This document shows positions 8,361 to 17,525 of a DNA stretch of 64,000 bases, in pieces; the stretch's first letter is position 1; each line of letters starts with the position of its first letter. The notes beneath the pieces are model-generated. The model saw only the letters and a program-made list of their open reading frames with translations. It had not been told where the DNA came from and did no database searches. A program made the position numbers and the translations under genes. Source of the stretch: Clostridium sp. CAG:510 (GTDB taxonomy: Bacteria; Bacillota; Clostridia; Lachnospirales; Lachnospiraceae); contig FR880800.1 of assembly GCA_000434615.1 (NCBI GenBank), forward strand, positions 24,751 through 88,750, written 5' to 3'.

Positions 8361-9563
8361 TTAGAAAATTCTTCTGACTGCCAGTACCTTCTTATAATCT
8401 GCATTGGAAACAATGATACCTGTCTTAGCGTTAGACGCATGCACAATCTGTCCGTTTCCGATATACAGCGCCACATGACCGGAATAGCAAACCAAATCTC
8501 CGGGCTGTGCATTGGCAAGTCCGTCAACCGCAGCACCCTGTGATCTGTCGGACTTGGAGCTGTGGGGAAGGCTGACACCAAAGTTGGCGTATACACTCAT
8601 AACGAAACCGGAGCAGTCCGTACCGTTTGTCAGACTGGTTCCGCCGTATACATACGGATTGCCGACAAACTGCAATGCATACTCTGCAACGGATTTTCCT
8701 AATTCACTGCCTTCGCCTACTGCATAGTTTGTGGTCTGAGTCTGTGTAGTCTGGGAAGATGTCTGCTTTCCTGCCTGACTCTTCTTGGCTGCTTCGCGTG
8801 CTTTCTTTCTCTCTTCCTCTTCCTTTGCCAGACGTGCCTGTTCTTCTTCCTTGGACTCCGCCTCTACAAATTCGGTGTGAATTTCCAGATAATCCTTGGA
8901 AACCCAGCCGTCGCCTTCTTCTACGTTAATCTTTGCCCAGTCATCTGTTTCATCCATTACCAGGAAGTCATCTCCTTCGGGTACCATGGATAACACCTTG
9001 GAATCGGTGGTGGGCTCCATTCTGACGTAAAGTGTGGTGGTGGTTACGGTTGCCAGTCTGGTTCCTACCTTCTTGGCAAGCTCTACCGCATCCTCGCCGG
9101 TCACACAGTACTCTGCCTTTACATAACCGGTTACACTGCCGGAATTAATCTTGTACCAGCCGTTGTCCTCTTCGATAAAGGTGCCGACGGAATCATCGTA
9201 AAGCTTTCCGACAATTTCGCCCTCTTCACTGGGAAGGCTTCTGACATTGACATAGGCATTTACCTGTGCTATAACGAGGTTCTTGAAAAGTTCCTCTTCT
9301 TCATCCTTGTCCGCATCCTGAAGACTTTCATTCAGAACATCCACCATATCCTCAAGACTGACCGATGCTTCTATTTTACTGGTTGCGCTGACTTTTTCTG
9401 TCTGAATACTTTCCAGAGGTGCCGCTTTTGCCAGGGACAGGTTCACACCGCCGTTGGGCAGTACCGTGGTTACATTGGCAGAAGCATTTGCATCTACTGA
9501 GTATAAGGAAGCAGCCATAACGGCTGCCAGTAAGCCGACCGTAAGTCTACTGCTTTTCCGCAT
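8361..9563 (-). CDS. Secreted NlpC/P60 peptidoglycan endopeptidase with SH3 domains
   Basis: 400 residues. A signal peptide occupies residues 1-28 (MRKSSRLTVGLLAAVMAASL, cleavage near ANA-SA). Two bacterial SH3 domains follow (about 100-155 and 165-230), beginning YVNVRSLPSEEGEIVG and TLYVRMEPTTDSKVL. A charged, Gln/Thr-rich linker leads to a C-terminal NlpC/P60 domain (about 290-400) with the catalytic cysteine in GTDCSGFVMSVY and histidine in GHVALYIGNGQIVH. It should cut muropeptides at the D-gamma-Glu/DAP bond. The gene sits 66 bases downstream of trxB in the same direction, with its own terminator. Confidence 0.92.
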   Translation of the reverse strand: MRKSSRLTVGLLAAVMAASLYSVDANASANVTTVLPNGGVNLSLAKAAPLESIQTEKVSATSKIEASVSLEDMVDVLNESLQDADKDEEEELFKNLVIAQVNAYVNVRSLPSEEGEIVGKLYDDSVGTFIEEDNGWYKINSGSVTGYVKAEYCVTGEDAVELAKKVGTRLATVTTTTLYVRMEPTTDSKVLSMVPEGDDFLVMDETDDWAKINVEEGDGWVSKDYLEIHTEFVEAESKEEEQARLAKEEEERKKAREAAKKSQAGKQTSSQTTQTQTTNYAVGEGSELGKSVAEYALQFVGNPYVYGGTSLTNGTDCSGFVMSVYANFGVSLPHSSKSDRSQGAAVDGLANAQPGDLVCYSGHVALYIGNGQIVHASNAKTGIIVSNADYKKVLAVRRIF

Positions 9564-9629
9564 CCATTCATCCTCCGAAACATTTGTTACAAATTTGTTA
9601 AATCTGTTAAAAAATATATCACAGATTTT

Positions 9630-10547
9630 TTAATTTGTCAACATAGTTTCGGCTAAATATGCGGCTGCGGCACTGGCGGCATTGGCCCCGTCCGCTACCG
9701 CCGTGATAATCTGCCGGAGCGGCTTTTTCCGTATATCTCCGGCTGCAAAAATCCCCGGCTTGTCGGTAAGGGTATCCTCGCCTGCCAGTACATAACCCGC
9801 CTCGTTACAGTTCACAAGTTGTTTACATATTTCTGTATCGGGATGAATGCCCACAGCGATGAAAATGCCGTTTACCGCCAGTTCTTCCCGCTGTCCGTCC
9901 CGGTGTATAATGAGATTTTCCACCATGTCTTCTCCGCAGATTTCCTGTACGGTAGTATTATACAGGATTTCCACATTAGACAGATTTTTTACCGTCTCCT
10001 GCAGCACACCCGCCGCCCGGAACGTATCCCTGCGGTGAATGAGATAGACTTTTTTACAGGCTCTGGCAAGAAAAACAGCATCTTCCAGCGCCACGTCTCC
10101 GCCGCCCACTACTGCCACCGTCCGGTTCTTGAAAAATGCCCCGTCGCAGGTAGCGCAGTAGGAAACGCCCATTCCCTGCAGTTCTTCTTCTCCCGGTACG
10201 CCGAGTTTGGCGTGATGCGCTCCCATTGCCAGAATCAGGGTTCTGCCTTCGTAATCTCCCGTGGTAGTGTGCACCGTTTTGCAGTTTCTGCCATCTTCAA
10301 TTTTTTCTACTTCGGCTTCCGCAAACTCGGCGCCCATTTTATCCGCATGCTCCCGGAATTTCGTTCCCAGATCAAAGCCGTTTATACCCGGTAGTCCCAG
10401 GTAATTATCCACTTCATACGTGGTCAGGACCTGTCCTCCGCTCATGGGATTTTTTTCAATCACCAATGTGGACATTCCCGCCCGCTTTCCATATACCGCC
10501 GCTCCCAGCCCCGCCGGACCGGAACCGATAATAATTAAATCGTACAT
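9630..10547 (-). CDS. trxB: Thioredoxin reductase
   Basis: 305-residue flavoprotein that passes NADPH electrons to thioredoxin. The FAD-binding GSGPAGLGAAVYG is near the N-terminus, the redox pair is in SYCATCDGAFF, the NADPH Rossmann motif is VVGGGDVALEDA, and the C-terminal FAD contact is GIFAAGDIRKKPLRQ. I place the start at MYDLIII, with GGAG 9 bases upstream; the earlier ATG (10562) has no ribosome-binding site and itself overlaps that GGAG. A promoter-like pair lies upstream, divergent from the reductase gene on the other strand. Confidence 0.93.
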   Translation of the reverse strand: MYDLIIIGSGPAGLGAAVYGKRAGMSTLVIEKNPMSGGQVLTTYEVDNYLGLPGINGFDLGTKFREHADKMGAEFAEAEVEKIEDGRNCKTVHTTTGDYEGRTLILAMGAHHAKLGVPGEEELQGMGVSYCATCDGAFFKNRTVAVVGGGDVALEDAVFLARACKKVYLIHRRDTFRAAGVLQETVKNLSNVEILYNTTVQEICGEDMVENLIIHRDGQREELAVNGIFIAVGIHPDTEICKQLVNCNEAGYVLAGEDTLTDKPGIFAAGDIRKKPLRQIITAVADGANAASAAAAYLAETMLTN

Positions 10548-10615
10548 TTTCCGTTGCTCCATTCTGTATTTTTTTCAGTCTTCCTATATAAGCTCCCTGC
10601 TTTCTGTATGGACTA

Positions 10616-10644
10616 AGTGTAGCATAGACTTTATGTTTTTACAA
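10616..10644 (-). promoter_or_regulatory. trxB promoter
   Basis: On the minus strand TTGTAA (10639-10644), 17 bases, then TACACT (10616-10621). It lies about 70 bases before the trxB start in the divergent intergenic region. Confidence 0.5.
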
Positions 10645-10696
10645 CTGTCCTTCATATCATATAACAACCATTTATTTACTGTACAGCATAATACTT

Positions 10697-10725
10697 TTGT
10701 ATCTTTCCCCGCAATGTGTTATGAT
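10697..10725 (+). promoter_or_regulatory. Promoter of the SDR reductase gene
   Basis: TTGTAT (10697-10702), 17 bases, then TATGAT (10720-10725) with an upstream TG (extended -10), about 25 bases before the ATG. It would give a very short leader. Confidence 0.65.
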
Positions 10726-10749
10726 ATGCAAAAGAAAGGATGTTTTGCC

Positions 10750-11466
10750 ATGAAACAAGTGCTTATCACCGGTGCGTCCCGCGGAATCGGGGCTGCCATT
10801 GCCAGAAAGTTTGCCAAGGAGGGGATGTCCCTCACCATTACCGGTTTCCACGACAGGGAAGCGCTGCAAAAACTGCAGGAAGAAATAGAAAACAATTTTT
10901 CCGTTGCCTGCCGTTCTTACGTCTGCGATATGGGCGATTTTGCCTCCGTGGAAAAAATGTTTGCCCAAATACCGGCGCCGGATATCCTTATAAACAATGC
11001 CGGCATCTCTTATTTTGGCCTGTTGTCCGATATGAGTATTGCCGACTGGCACACGGTATTAAATACCAATTTGAATGCCGCCTTTTATACCAGCAAACTT
11101 GCCATCCCCCATATGGTGCATGAAAAATGGGGAAAAATTATAAACATATCCTCCGTCTGGGGAAATGTGGGCGCCTCCATGGAAGTTGCCTATTCCGTTT
11201 CAAAAGGCGGAATCAATGCTCTGACAAAGGCACTGGCAAAGGAGCTCGCGCCCAGCAACATCCAGGTCAATGCCATTGCTCCCGGTATGATTGATACCGC
11301 CATGAACCATGTATTATCGGAAGAAGACATTTCTTCTATAATAGAAGAAATACCTGCCGACAGAATGGGCACTCCCGAAGAAGTGGCTCACCTTGTCTGG
11401 CAGGTAGTAAATTCCCCTTCCTATATGACAGGACAGATTATTTCGCTGGACGGCGGCTGGATTTAA
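10750..11466 (+). CDS. Short-chain dehydrogenase/reductase (FabG-like)
   Basis: 238-residue SDR oxidoreductase. The nucleotide-binding TGASRGIG is at residues 7-14, NNAG at about 83-86, and the catalytic Ser-Tyr-Lys set is seen in INISSVWG and VAYSVSKGG. It resembles 3-oxoacyl-ACP reductases of the YmfI/FabG group, but there are no other fatty-acid genes nearby, so substrate is uncertain. The start is set by AAAGGA ten bases upstream; the longer in-frame extension to 10420 runs through the promoter region and antisense to trxB. Its stop codon overlaps the stop of the convergent CNNM gene. Confidence 0.85.
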   Translation: MKQVLITGASRGIGAAIARKFAKEGMSLTITGFHDREALQKLQEEIENNFSVACRSYVCDMGDFASVEKMFAQIPAPDILINNAGISYFGLLSDMSIADWHTVLNTNLNAAFYTSKLAIPHMVHEKWGKIINISSVWGNVGASMEVAYSVSKGGINALTKALAKELAPSNIQVNAIAPGMIDTAMNHVLSEEDISSIIEEIPADRMGTPEEVAHLVWQVVNSPSYMTGQIISLDGGWI

Positions 11467-12788
11467 GCCGTCGCATCCAGTTTGCTCACATATGCCTTTT
11501 CGATACGCCTGTCTTTAATGTCCTCTACATGGATATGCAGACCATAGCCCTCCACGTCAATCTTCTCGCCATCCTCCGGAATAGCTTCCAGTAAATTGAT
11601 AACCAGCCCCGCAATGGTATCATATCCTTCTTCCGGCAGTTCCTCCGGCAAATCCAGTTCTTCCGAAAGCTCATCCAGATTAGTGCTGCCCGGTACGCAC
11701 CAGAGGTTATCGCCTATCTTTTCAATGGAAGGTTCTTCTTCCTTGTCAAACTCATCATAAATGTTACCCACAATTTCTTCCACCAGGTCTTCCATGGTGA
11801 CAATACCCTCCATGGCACCGTATTCGTCCACAATGACGGCAATATGGATTTTCTTTTTCTGCATGTCGGAAAACAATTTATCCGCATGAATACTTTCCGG
11901 CACAAAATAAGCGGAACGCATTGTTTTCTCCACCTGCGGCTGTTCGCCCCTGCCCAGTGCCAGTAAAAAATCCCGGGCATACAGGATACCGACGATATCA
12001 TCCAGATCCTCTCCGTAAACCGGATAGCGGGACAGACCGTTTTCTTCTATCAGGTGCATGATTTCTTCTTTGTCCGCATCCCTGGAAACTGCAATCACAT
12101 CCGCTCTCGGAGTCATCACTCTGCGCACACTCAGATCATCGAAATCAAATACATTCTGAATCCATTCCTTTTCGTTCTCATCAATACTTCCCTTTTCTTC
12201 CCCGATATCCACCAGCATACGGATTTCATCCTCTGTCACATTTTCATCGTTGCCCTCCACCTTGCAGTGCAGCAGCCGAAGCACCAGGTTGGTAGATAAG
12301 GAAAGAAGCGCAATCACCGGGCGCATTAGGAAAGCAATGCCCGAAACCACGCCGTAAGCAGCCTTTGACCACTCAAAGGACTTCTGCATGGCAATTCTTT
12401 TCGGCACCAGTTCCCCGAAAATCAAAGTAAAAAAAGCCAGTATCATGGTAATCAGCACAATGGCAATGCCTGTCAGCACATTTTCCGGCCACAGGGTAAA
12501 ATGCAGATCGTAGTAAATCCAGTGTACAAAGTAACCGGCAAAATTTTCAGATGCCAGTGCACTGCCCAGATATCCGGCCAGGGTAATTCCAATCTGTATG
12601 GTGGATAGAAATCCGGACGGATCCGCCACCAGCTTCAGAAGTTTTACGGCATGCGGGTTTCCTTCCTCTTCCAGTTTATGTAGCTTCGCCGTATTTAAGG
12701 AAACTACCGCCATCTCCGTTCCCGCAAAAAAGGCATTCAGTAAAATCAGCAGTATCTGTAATAAAAGCTGCAATACTATCGTTTTCAA
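11463..12788 (-). CDS. CNNM/CorC-type membrane protein with CBS pair (hemolysin family)
   Basis: 441 residues. An N-terminal CNNM domain with three to four membrane helices (residues 1-185) precedes two CBS domains (about 210-335, including VMTPRADVIAVS and RYPVYGEDLDDIVGIL) and a C-terminal CorC/HlyC domain (about 350-430, DNLWCVPGSTNLDEL). The family includes magnesium and divalent-cation exporters; the hemolysin name is historical. The start is a TTG, supported by GGAG nine bases upstream. It seems to share a promoter with the 36-codon gene just upstream. Confidence 0.88.
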   Translation of the reverse strand: MKTIVLQLLLQILLILLNAFFAGTEMAVVSLNTAKLHKLEEEGNPHAVKLLKLVADPSGFLSTIQIGITLAGYLGSALASENFAGYFVHWIYYDLHFTLWPENVLTGIAIVLITMILAFFTLIFGELVPKRIAMQKSFEWSKAAYGVVSGIAFLMRPVIALLSLSTNLVLRLLHCKVEGNDENVTEDEIRMLVDIGEEKGSIDENEKEWIQNVFDFDDLSVRRVMTPRADVIAVSRDADKEEIMHLIEENGLSRYPVYGEDLDDIVGILYARDFLLALGRGEQPQVEKTMRSAYFVPESIHADKLFSDMQKKKIHIAVIVDEYGAMEGIVTMEDLVEEIVGNIYDEFDKEEEPSIEKIGDNLWCVPGSTNLDELSEELDLPEELPEEGYDTIAGLVINLLEAIPEDGEKIDVEGYGLHIHVEDIKDRRIEKAYVSKLDATA

Positions 12789-12862
12789 AATATAATCTCC
12801 ATTCTCTTAAAAATAAACACAAAAAGGCATAACCGGTAAATATAAACACTACCAGCTACACC

Positions 12863-12973
12863 TTACAGTTTCCATTTTTCATATAAACAGTGCAATTCTG
12901 TCTGCCCTGCCAAAATCATAAATCCATTAAAAAAATAAGTATCGGTATCCGCGTCACTGTCTGCGTCTTCCAT
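12863..12973 (-). CDS. Unrecognised 36-residue protein upstream of the CNNM gene
   Basis: A short frame from ATG to TAA: 36 residues, a highly acidic N-terminus (MEDADSDADTD), then an aromatic and hydrophobic stretch (TYFFNGFMILAG) and a basic end with one cysteine (HCLYEKWKL). It has an AAAGGA ribosome-binding site at 9 bases and a near-consensus promoter with exact 17-base spacing upstream. I do not recognise it. It ends 74 bases before the TTG of the CNNM gene with no terminator between, so it may be a leader peptide or a small partner protein of that transporter. Confidence 0.55.
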   Translation of the reverse strand: MEDADSDADTDTYFFNGFMILAGQTELHCLYEKWKL

Positions 12974-13004
12974 GATAATTGGTTCCTTTCGCACAATTTA
13001 GGAT

Positions 13005-13033
13005 ATTATAGCATATCTGCCCGTACGATGCAA
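13005..13033 (-). promoter_or_regulatory. Promoter of the small-protein/CNNM unit
   Basis: On the minus strand TTGCAT (13028-13033), exactly 17 bases, then a perfect TATAAT (13005-13010). It is about 30 bases upstream of the 36-codon gene. Confidence 0.75.
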
Positions 13034-13092
13034 GTAATCGGCCGCCCGCTTCGCGCATCCCATGCCGCACATCCATACGCTGCGTGTAAAAT

Positions 13093-13761
13093 CTACGCCA
13101 GCTTCACCATCCTGTCAATTCCAAGGGAGCAGATAACGGCGCCGGCTTCCGTTTTGAGACCGTGCTTCTTGTTTACTACTTCCATGATGGCATTTCGTTG
13201 TTCTCTTGGCGCCACTATGGCAATAATCTCCTTTTCGGACTGCAGGGAAATGCCATAGAACTGCCCGTCATCCTCTGCTCCCGCCCATCTGGCGCGGATA
13301 ATGGTGCCGCCTCTGGCGCCGGCTTCTCTTGCCGTATCCATAACATCGTCGGTATGGCCCTGGTTGACCGCTATTAAAATAAGACTGTTTTCCTTGTGTT
13401 CGTCCATGTTGTTTCCTCCCGTTCTGCCGTCCTGTTCATGTAAGAATATGGTAGCAATGGTGCTGTTTAATCCGGTGACCGGAACGGAGCACACGATGCC
13501 GCTTCCCCATTTCCGCATATCCGTTTCTTCTATTTTTTCAAGCAGCCTTCCCGCCAAGGCCGCACCCGTCAGAGAAATCAAAATATCCTTTTCGGGAGAG
13601 CCTACGCCCAGCACATCCAGAAGCTCGGAGGAAGCCGTTCCCTGCCCCCTGCACTGAAAGCCGAAATAGACGCCCTGCTCAGTATACCACTTTGCGAGAT
13701 GCTTTCCCCTGCCGCGTTCCGCAATGGTTAAAACCGCCTGTATGCTGTTTTTTTCTGCCAT
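13093..13761 (-). CDS. Tandem P-II-like regulatory protein
   Basis: 222 residues made of two P-II-like ferredoxin-fold halves, the second starting near SLILIAVNQGHTDDVMDTA and ending AGAVICSLGIDRMVK. Such proteins are found beside DUF1538 membrane proteins and are annotated as P-II family nitrogen regulators. The gene follows the DUF1538 gene by only 18 bases, so a role gating or sensing for that membrane protein is the natural inference. I use the ATG (MAEKNS); an upstream TTG sits too close to the ribosome-binding site. Ligand is unknown. Confidence 0.75.
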   Translation of the reverse strand: MAEKNSIQAVLTIAERGRGKHLAKWYTEQGVYFGFQCRGQGTASSELLDVLGVGSPEKDILISLTGAALAGRLLEKIEETDMRKWGSGIVCSVPVTGLNSTIATIFLHEQDGRTGGNNMDEHKENSLILIAVNQGHTDDVMDTAREAGARGGTIIRARWAGAEDDGQFYGISLQSEKEIIAIVAPREQRNAIMEVVNKKHGLKTEAGAVICSLGIDRMVKLA

Positions 13762-13779
13762 GTATGTGCCCAACCTTTC

Positions 13780-15300
13780 TTAATCAAAGTAAAGAATACT
13801 GTCCTCCACTTCCCTCAGCTCCAGCATAAGCTTCCGCTTCCGGATGCGTTTCCGGATATTGTCCGCAAGACCTAAAAGCTGAATGGTAAGAAGCGGCGTC
13901 ATGGCAACCAGCGCCACAATGCCGAAAGCATCCGTCAGAATATTTCCACCGAAGGCTTCGCAGGCTCCCATGGCAAAGGGCAGAAGAAATGTCGTCGTCA
14001 TGGGACCGCTTGCCACACCGCCGGCATCGAAAGCAATACCGGTAAAAAGCTGTGGAACAAAGAAGGTAAGTGTCAGGGAAATCAGGTAGCCCGGAATTAA
14101 AATCCAGAGAATGGGAAGTCCCGTCAGAATACGCACCATGGAGATGCCCGCCGAAAGTGCCACACCTGCTGACAGACTTTTGTAAATGGACTTCTGTGGA
14201 ATGGAACCGCTTGTAACATCCTCAACCTGTCGGGCGAGCACCTGTACCGCAGGCTCCGCCCTTACGATAAAGTAACCGATAAGCATGGCAATGGGAATTA
14301 AAAGATACGGCTTGCTGCCGCCTGCCACTGCCGCTCCGATGTACTGACCGGCAGGCATAAATCCCACATTGACACCTGTCAGAAACAAAACCAGACCAAT
14401 ATAACTATACAGAAATCCGGCACAGATTTTCACAATCTTTCTGGCATGGAAACGCCGGAAAATAAGCTGGAACAGTAAAAACAGAACCATAATGGGAAGC
14501 ACGGCTATCAGTACTTCCTTCATATAGACAGGAAATGCCCTGGCAAATTCAGCCGCTACCGCCTTTGTGTCCGTCAGTTCCGGAAGACTTACCGATGTAT
14601 AGGATGTTTCTTCGGGACGGTAAAAAATCCCTAAAAGAAGCACCGAAAGAATGGGGCCGATGCTGCAGATGGCAGTTAGACCGAAGCTGTCGCTGTTGGA
14701 ATTTTTGTCGCTTCGGACGGATGCCATACCGATACCGAGCGCCATGATAAACGGAACGGTCACAGGTCCCGTGGTAACACCGCCGGAATCAAAGGATACC
14801 GGAATAAAGTCCGCCGGCGCCAAAACGGTCAGGATGAAAATGAGGGCATAAAAGCCAAGGAGTATGTACGAAATCGGGATTTTAAAAAGGATGCGGAGCT
14901 TCGCAATCACCAGAAAGATTCCCACACCCATAGCCACCGTTAATATCAGGACCAGATTGGGAATGGCAGAAACCTGCCCCGCCAGAACCTGCAAATCCGG
15001 CTCTGCAACGGTAATGATAACGCCTAAGATAAAACAGACTACCATGGAAAGCCAGACCTTCTTGGTACGGGACAACTCCACACCTATGCCTTCTCCCATG
15101 GGAATCATGGACATATCCACGCCCAAAGTAAAAAAGCCCATGCCTACTATCAGAAGCACTGCGCCGAACAAAAACAACGTCAGTGTTCCCGGAGTAAGCG
15201 GGGCTATGGAAATACTTAAAACAAGTACAATTAACGTAATAGGGAGCACGGAGGTTACGGATTCGTAAACCTTCTCACGCAGTAATTCATTCTGATGCAA
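13780..15300 (-). CDS. DUF1538 membrane protein
   Basis: About 506 residues and 12 or so membrane helices arranged as two homologous halves: each has a segment ending MGxGIG or AGQYIG and a signature of the type FDSGGVTTGPVT (first half) or FDAGGVASGPMT (second half). That internal repeat is typical of transporters and channels. Function of the family is not established. The start is taken as TTG at 15300, because AGGAGGA lies 7 bases upstream; the ATG at 15351 has no ribosome-binding site. Expressed with the downstream P-II-like gene. Confidence 0.8.
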   Translation of the reverse strand: MHQNELLREKVYESVTSVLPITLIVLVLSISIAPLTPGTLTLFLFGAVLLIVGMGFFTLGVDMSMIPMGEGIGVELSRTKKVWLSMVVCFILGVIITVAEPDLQVLAGQVSAIPNLVLILTVAMGVGIFLVIAKLRILFKIPISYILLGFYALIFILTVLAPADFIPVSFDSGGVTTGPVTVPFIMALGIGMASVRSDKNSNSDSFGLTAICSIGPILSVLLLGIFYRPEETSYTSVSLPELTDTKAVAAEFARAFPVYMKEVLIAVLPIMVLFLLFQLIFRRFHARKIVKICAGFLYSYIGLVLFLTGVNVGFMPAGQYIGAAVAGGSKPYLLIPIAMLIGYFIVRAEPAVQVLARQVEDVTSGSIPQKSIYKSLSAGVALSAGISMVRILTGLPILWILIPGYLISLTLTFFVPQLFTGIAFDAGGVASGPMTTTFLLPFAMGACEAFGGNILTDAFGIVALVAMTPLLTIQLLGLADNIRKRIRKRKLMLELREVEDSILYFD

Positions 15301-15423
15301 GCAAGTTCCTCCTGTCGGTACTTCATCGTGGGAATGTTCCCGTGTTTTCATGTCTATTTTATTGTAACAGATTTATGCCTCCGTGCCGTTAAGATTTCTT
15401 AACATAGAGAAAATTTTTATAAA

Positions 15424-16575
15424 CTATTCCTCTTCTTCCTCTTCCCCGGAAAGCCCCATACGTACGGTAATACCGTTTACCTCCACGCTGTTGTCTAAGG
15501 AGATGACCAGACACTTCCTGCCGTTGATGACTTTTGTTTCCACCAGATCCATCCGGTCGGGGCTTACCTTTACCACCACATCGGGGGTTTTGATTTCAAA
15601 CTGTCTGGTATTTGCCACATTGGAAGCCACAAAGCAGGTATCCGTCCCCGCCGCTTCCTCGTACTTTTCTTCAAAGGAGCTGAGCTTTTCTTCCTCCACG
15701 CCACTGTATTCCAGAAGTCTTTTCACTTCCGCCCGGTCAAGTACCACGGGGTCCGGCTCATCCTTTTTTTCCTCAATCATCTCATTTAATTTTTCGTGGA
15801 TGTTTTTAACCACCTCATAGTCACAGGCATCGCCAAGAGTTTCTTCTACGATGGTCTGGAAGGTTTCCTTCTGGTCCCCTGCGGAAAGAGGCAGGTTGCA
15901 GCCAAGTACCGGCTCTACAAATTCCATCCGTAGTTCTTCCGGCTTTGCCGCATAATACAGCAGACTGTGAACATCCGTGCTTCTGTCGTGGAATGCGGGG
16001 AACAGGAAACCGATATCCGGCATGTTTACCACCCTGTCGCAGATACGGGTATGGAATGCGTTGCTCTCCTCATCGTAGGAAAGCCCCGGCTTGCTTAACG
16101 TAACCGGACAGATACAGCAGAGAATATGGTCATACACTTCGTCGGAAGCATCGAACATTTCCTCTCCGTCCGAGGATTTGCCGGGAATATCGTACACGGC
16201 ATGAATGAGCAAAATGAGATAATTCTCCACAGAATAGTAATTCTCTATGATTTTATCGTAAAATTCTTCCAGCAGGTTTTCATCCTTCAGGGAAGATGCA
16301 CGGAGCTGCATCAGAAAGTCCTGGGTACCCCCGGCTTCCTCCGATGCCAGGGGAAATTCCATAGTGAGGAGATTTTTACCCACCGTGCCGGAAAGAGCTT
16401 TGCGGAAAATGGCAAAATATTTAAACATTTCTTCTTCCGGCAGGGAAAGGAAGGCTTCCTTCAGCTCGGTTTTTTTATTTTTTTCTCCGTCTACATAACA
16501 ACCGCAGATACGGGTGATGGCACACCGCTCCTGGGTAAACTGCTTTTTGATTTCTGCAATTTCTTTCTTATTCAT
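15424..16575 (-). CDS. DUF4317 family protein
   Basis: 383 residues starting MNKKEIAEIKKQFTQERCA and containing the family-typical ITRICGCYVDGEKNKK. It is a soluble, acidic protein with no visible catalytic motif and an acidic tail. The family is confined mostly to Clostridia and has no known function. It follows the DegV gene by 8 bases, so the two are almost certainly one transcript. Confidence 0.85.
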   Translation of the reverse strand: MNKKEIAEIKKQFTQERCAITRICGCYVDGEKNKKTELKEAFLSLPEEEMFKYFAIFRKALSGTVGKNLLTMEFPLASEEAGGTQDFLMQLRASSLKDENLLEEFYDKIIENYYSVENYLILLIHAVYDIPGKSSDGEEMFDASDEVYDHILCCICPVTLSKPGLSYDEESNAFHTRICDRVVNMPDIGFLFPAFHDRSTDVHSLLYYAAKPEELRMEFVEPVLGCNLPLSAGDQKETFQTIVEETLGDACDYEVVKNIHEKLNEMIEEKKDEPDPVVLDRAEVKRLLEYSGVEEEKLSSFEEKYEEAAGTDTCFVASNVANTRQFEIKTPDVVVKVSPDRMDLVETKVINGRKCLVISLDNSVEVNGITVRMGLSGEEEEEE

Positions 16576-16583
16576 AATATCCT

Positions 16584-17471
16584 TTAGTCCACTCTTTCAT
16601 CACCTAAGAAGAACAGTGCCACCGTGCCGGGACCGGTATGGGAACCGATTACCGTACCGATGCTGTTAATAAGAACCTTGCCTTTTAAGTTCGGGCAGTA
16701 AGCTTCTACTAAATCACGCACCTTTTCGGCATCCTCTTCGCAGGCGGAATTGCTGATGTAGCAATAGCCTTTGTAATCCGGACCGTCTTCCACATGTTCT
16801 TTCATCATATTGACCAGTTCTTCAATGACTTTCTTTTTAGTACGGATTTTCTTGCGGGGAATCAGATGTCCCTCATTATCCATGTTTAGTAGCGGACAAA
16901 TACCAAGCAGGGTACCTACCATAGCGGAAGTGGCGCTGATACGGCCGCCTCTCTTGTAGCTGGTAAGGTCGGTGGAGAAGAACCAGTGATGCACGCGGAG
17001 TTTATTTTTCTCAGCCCAGTCATACACTTCCGTAAGGCTCTTTCCTTCGTCCCTGAGGTCCGCAAGATACGTCATCAGCACACCGAAACCGGAAGAAGCC
17101 CCTAAGGAGTCCACTACCTTGATGGTTCTCTCCGGATATTTTTCCATCAGATCCCTTGCGGCGATGCTGGCGGAATTAAAGGAACCGGACAGACCGGAGG
17201 AAAGGCTGACGTGCAGGATATCCTTTCCTTCTTTTAAAAACGGTTCAAAGAAATTTGTAAACTCATCCACATTTACCTGTGAAGTGGTAGGCTGCGCTCC
17301 CTCTTCAATTCTTTTGTAAAATTCAGGAAATGGCATGCTTTCCCCTAAATCATCCGGGTAATCTTTTCCATCCATATTAAAGTGGAAACAAACATAAGCT
17401 ACGTTTCTTTCTTCAAAAAAAGACTTGGGCATGTCTGCCGTGGAACAACAACTCAAGATAAAATCTGACAT
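16584..17471 (-). CDS. DegV family fatty-acid-binding protein
   Basis: 295 residues. The N-terminal DegV motif is CSTADMPKSFF, with the lipid-contacting serine region SLSSGLSGSFNSA and a C-terminal domain ending GTVIGSHTGPGTVALFFLG. Family members (FakB) present fatty acids to the kinase FakA; no fakA is in the window. I choose the start MSDFILSCC because AGGAGGA lies 10 bases upstream. It heads the DegV-DUF4317 pair and is preceded by a promoter with a perfect palindrome between -35 and -10. Confidence 0.9.
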   Translation of the reverse strand: MSDFILSCCSTADMPKSFFEERNVAYVCFHFNMDGKDYPDDLGESMPFPEFYKRIEEGAQPTTSQVNVDEFTNFFEPFLKEGKDILHVSLSSGLSGSFNSASIAARDLMEKYPERTIKVVDSLGASSGFGVLMTYLADLRDEGKSLTEVYDWAEKNKLRVHHWFFSTDLTSYKRGGRISATSAMVGTLLGICPLLNMDNEGHLIPRKKIRTKKKVIEELVNMMKEHVEDGPDYKGYCYISNSACEEDAEKVRDLVEAYCPNLKGKVLINSIGTVIGSHTGPGTVALFFLGDERVD

Positions 17472-17525
17472 ATCACGTAAATCCTCCTGAACATATTTCG
17501 TAGTTTTCATAACTACGTCTTCCCT

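Noticed and set aside
10420..10749. N-terminal extension of the SDR reductase
   Set aside because: It is antisense to trxB and crosses a promoter; the ATG at 10750 has a proper ribosome-binding site and begins the Rossmann fold.
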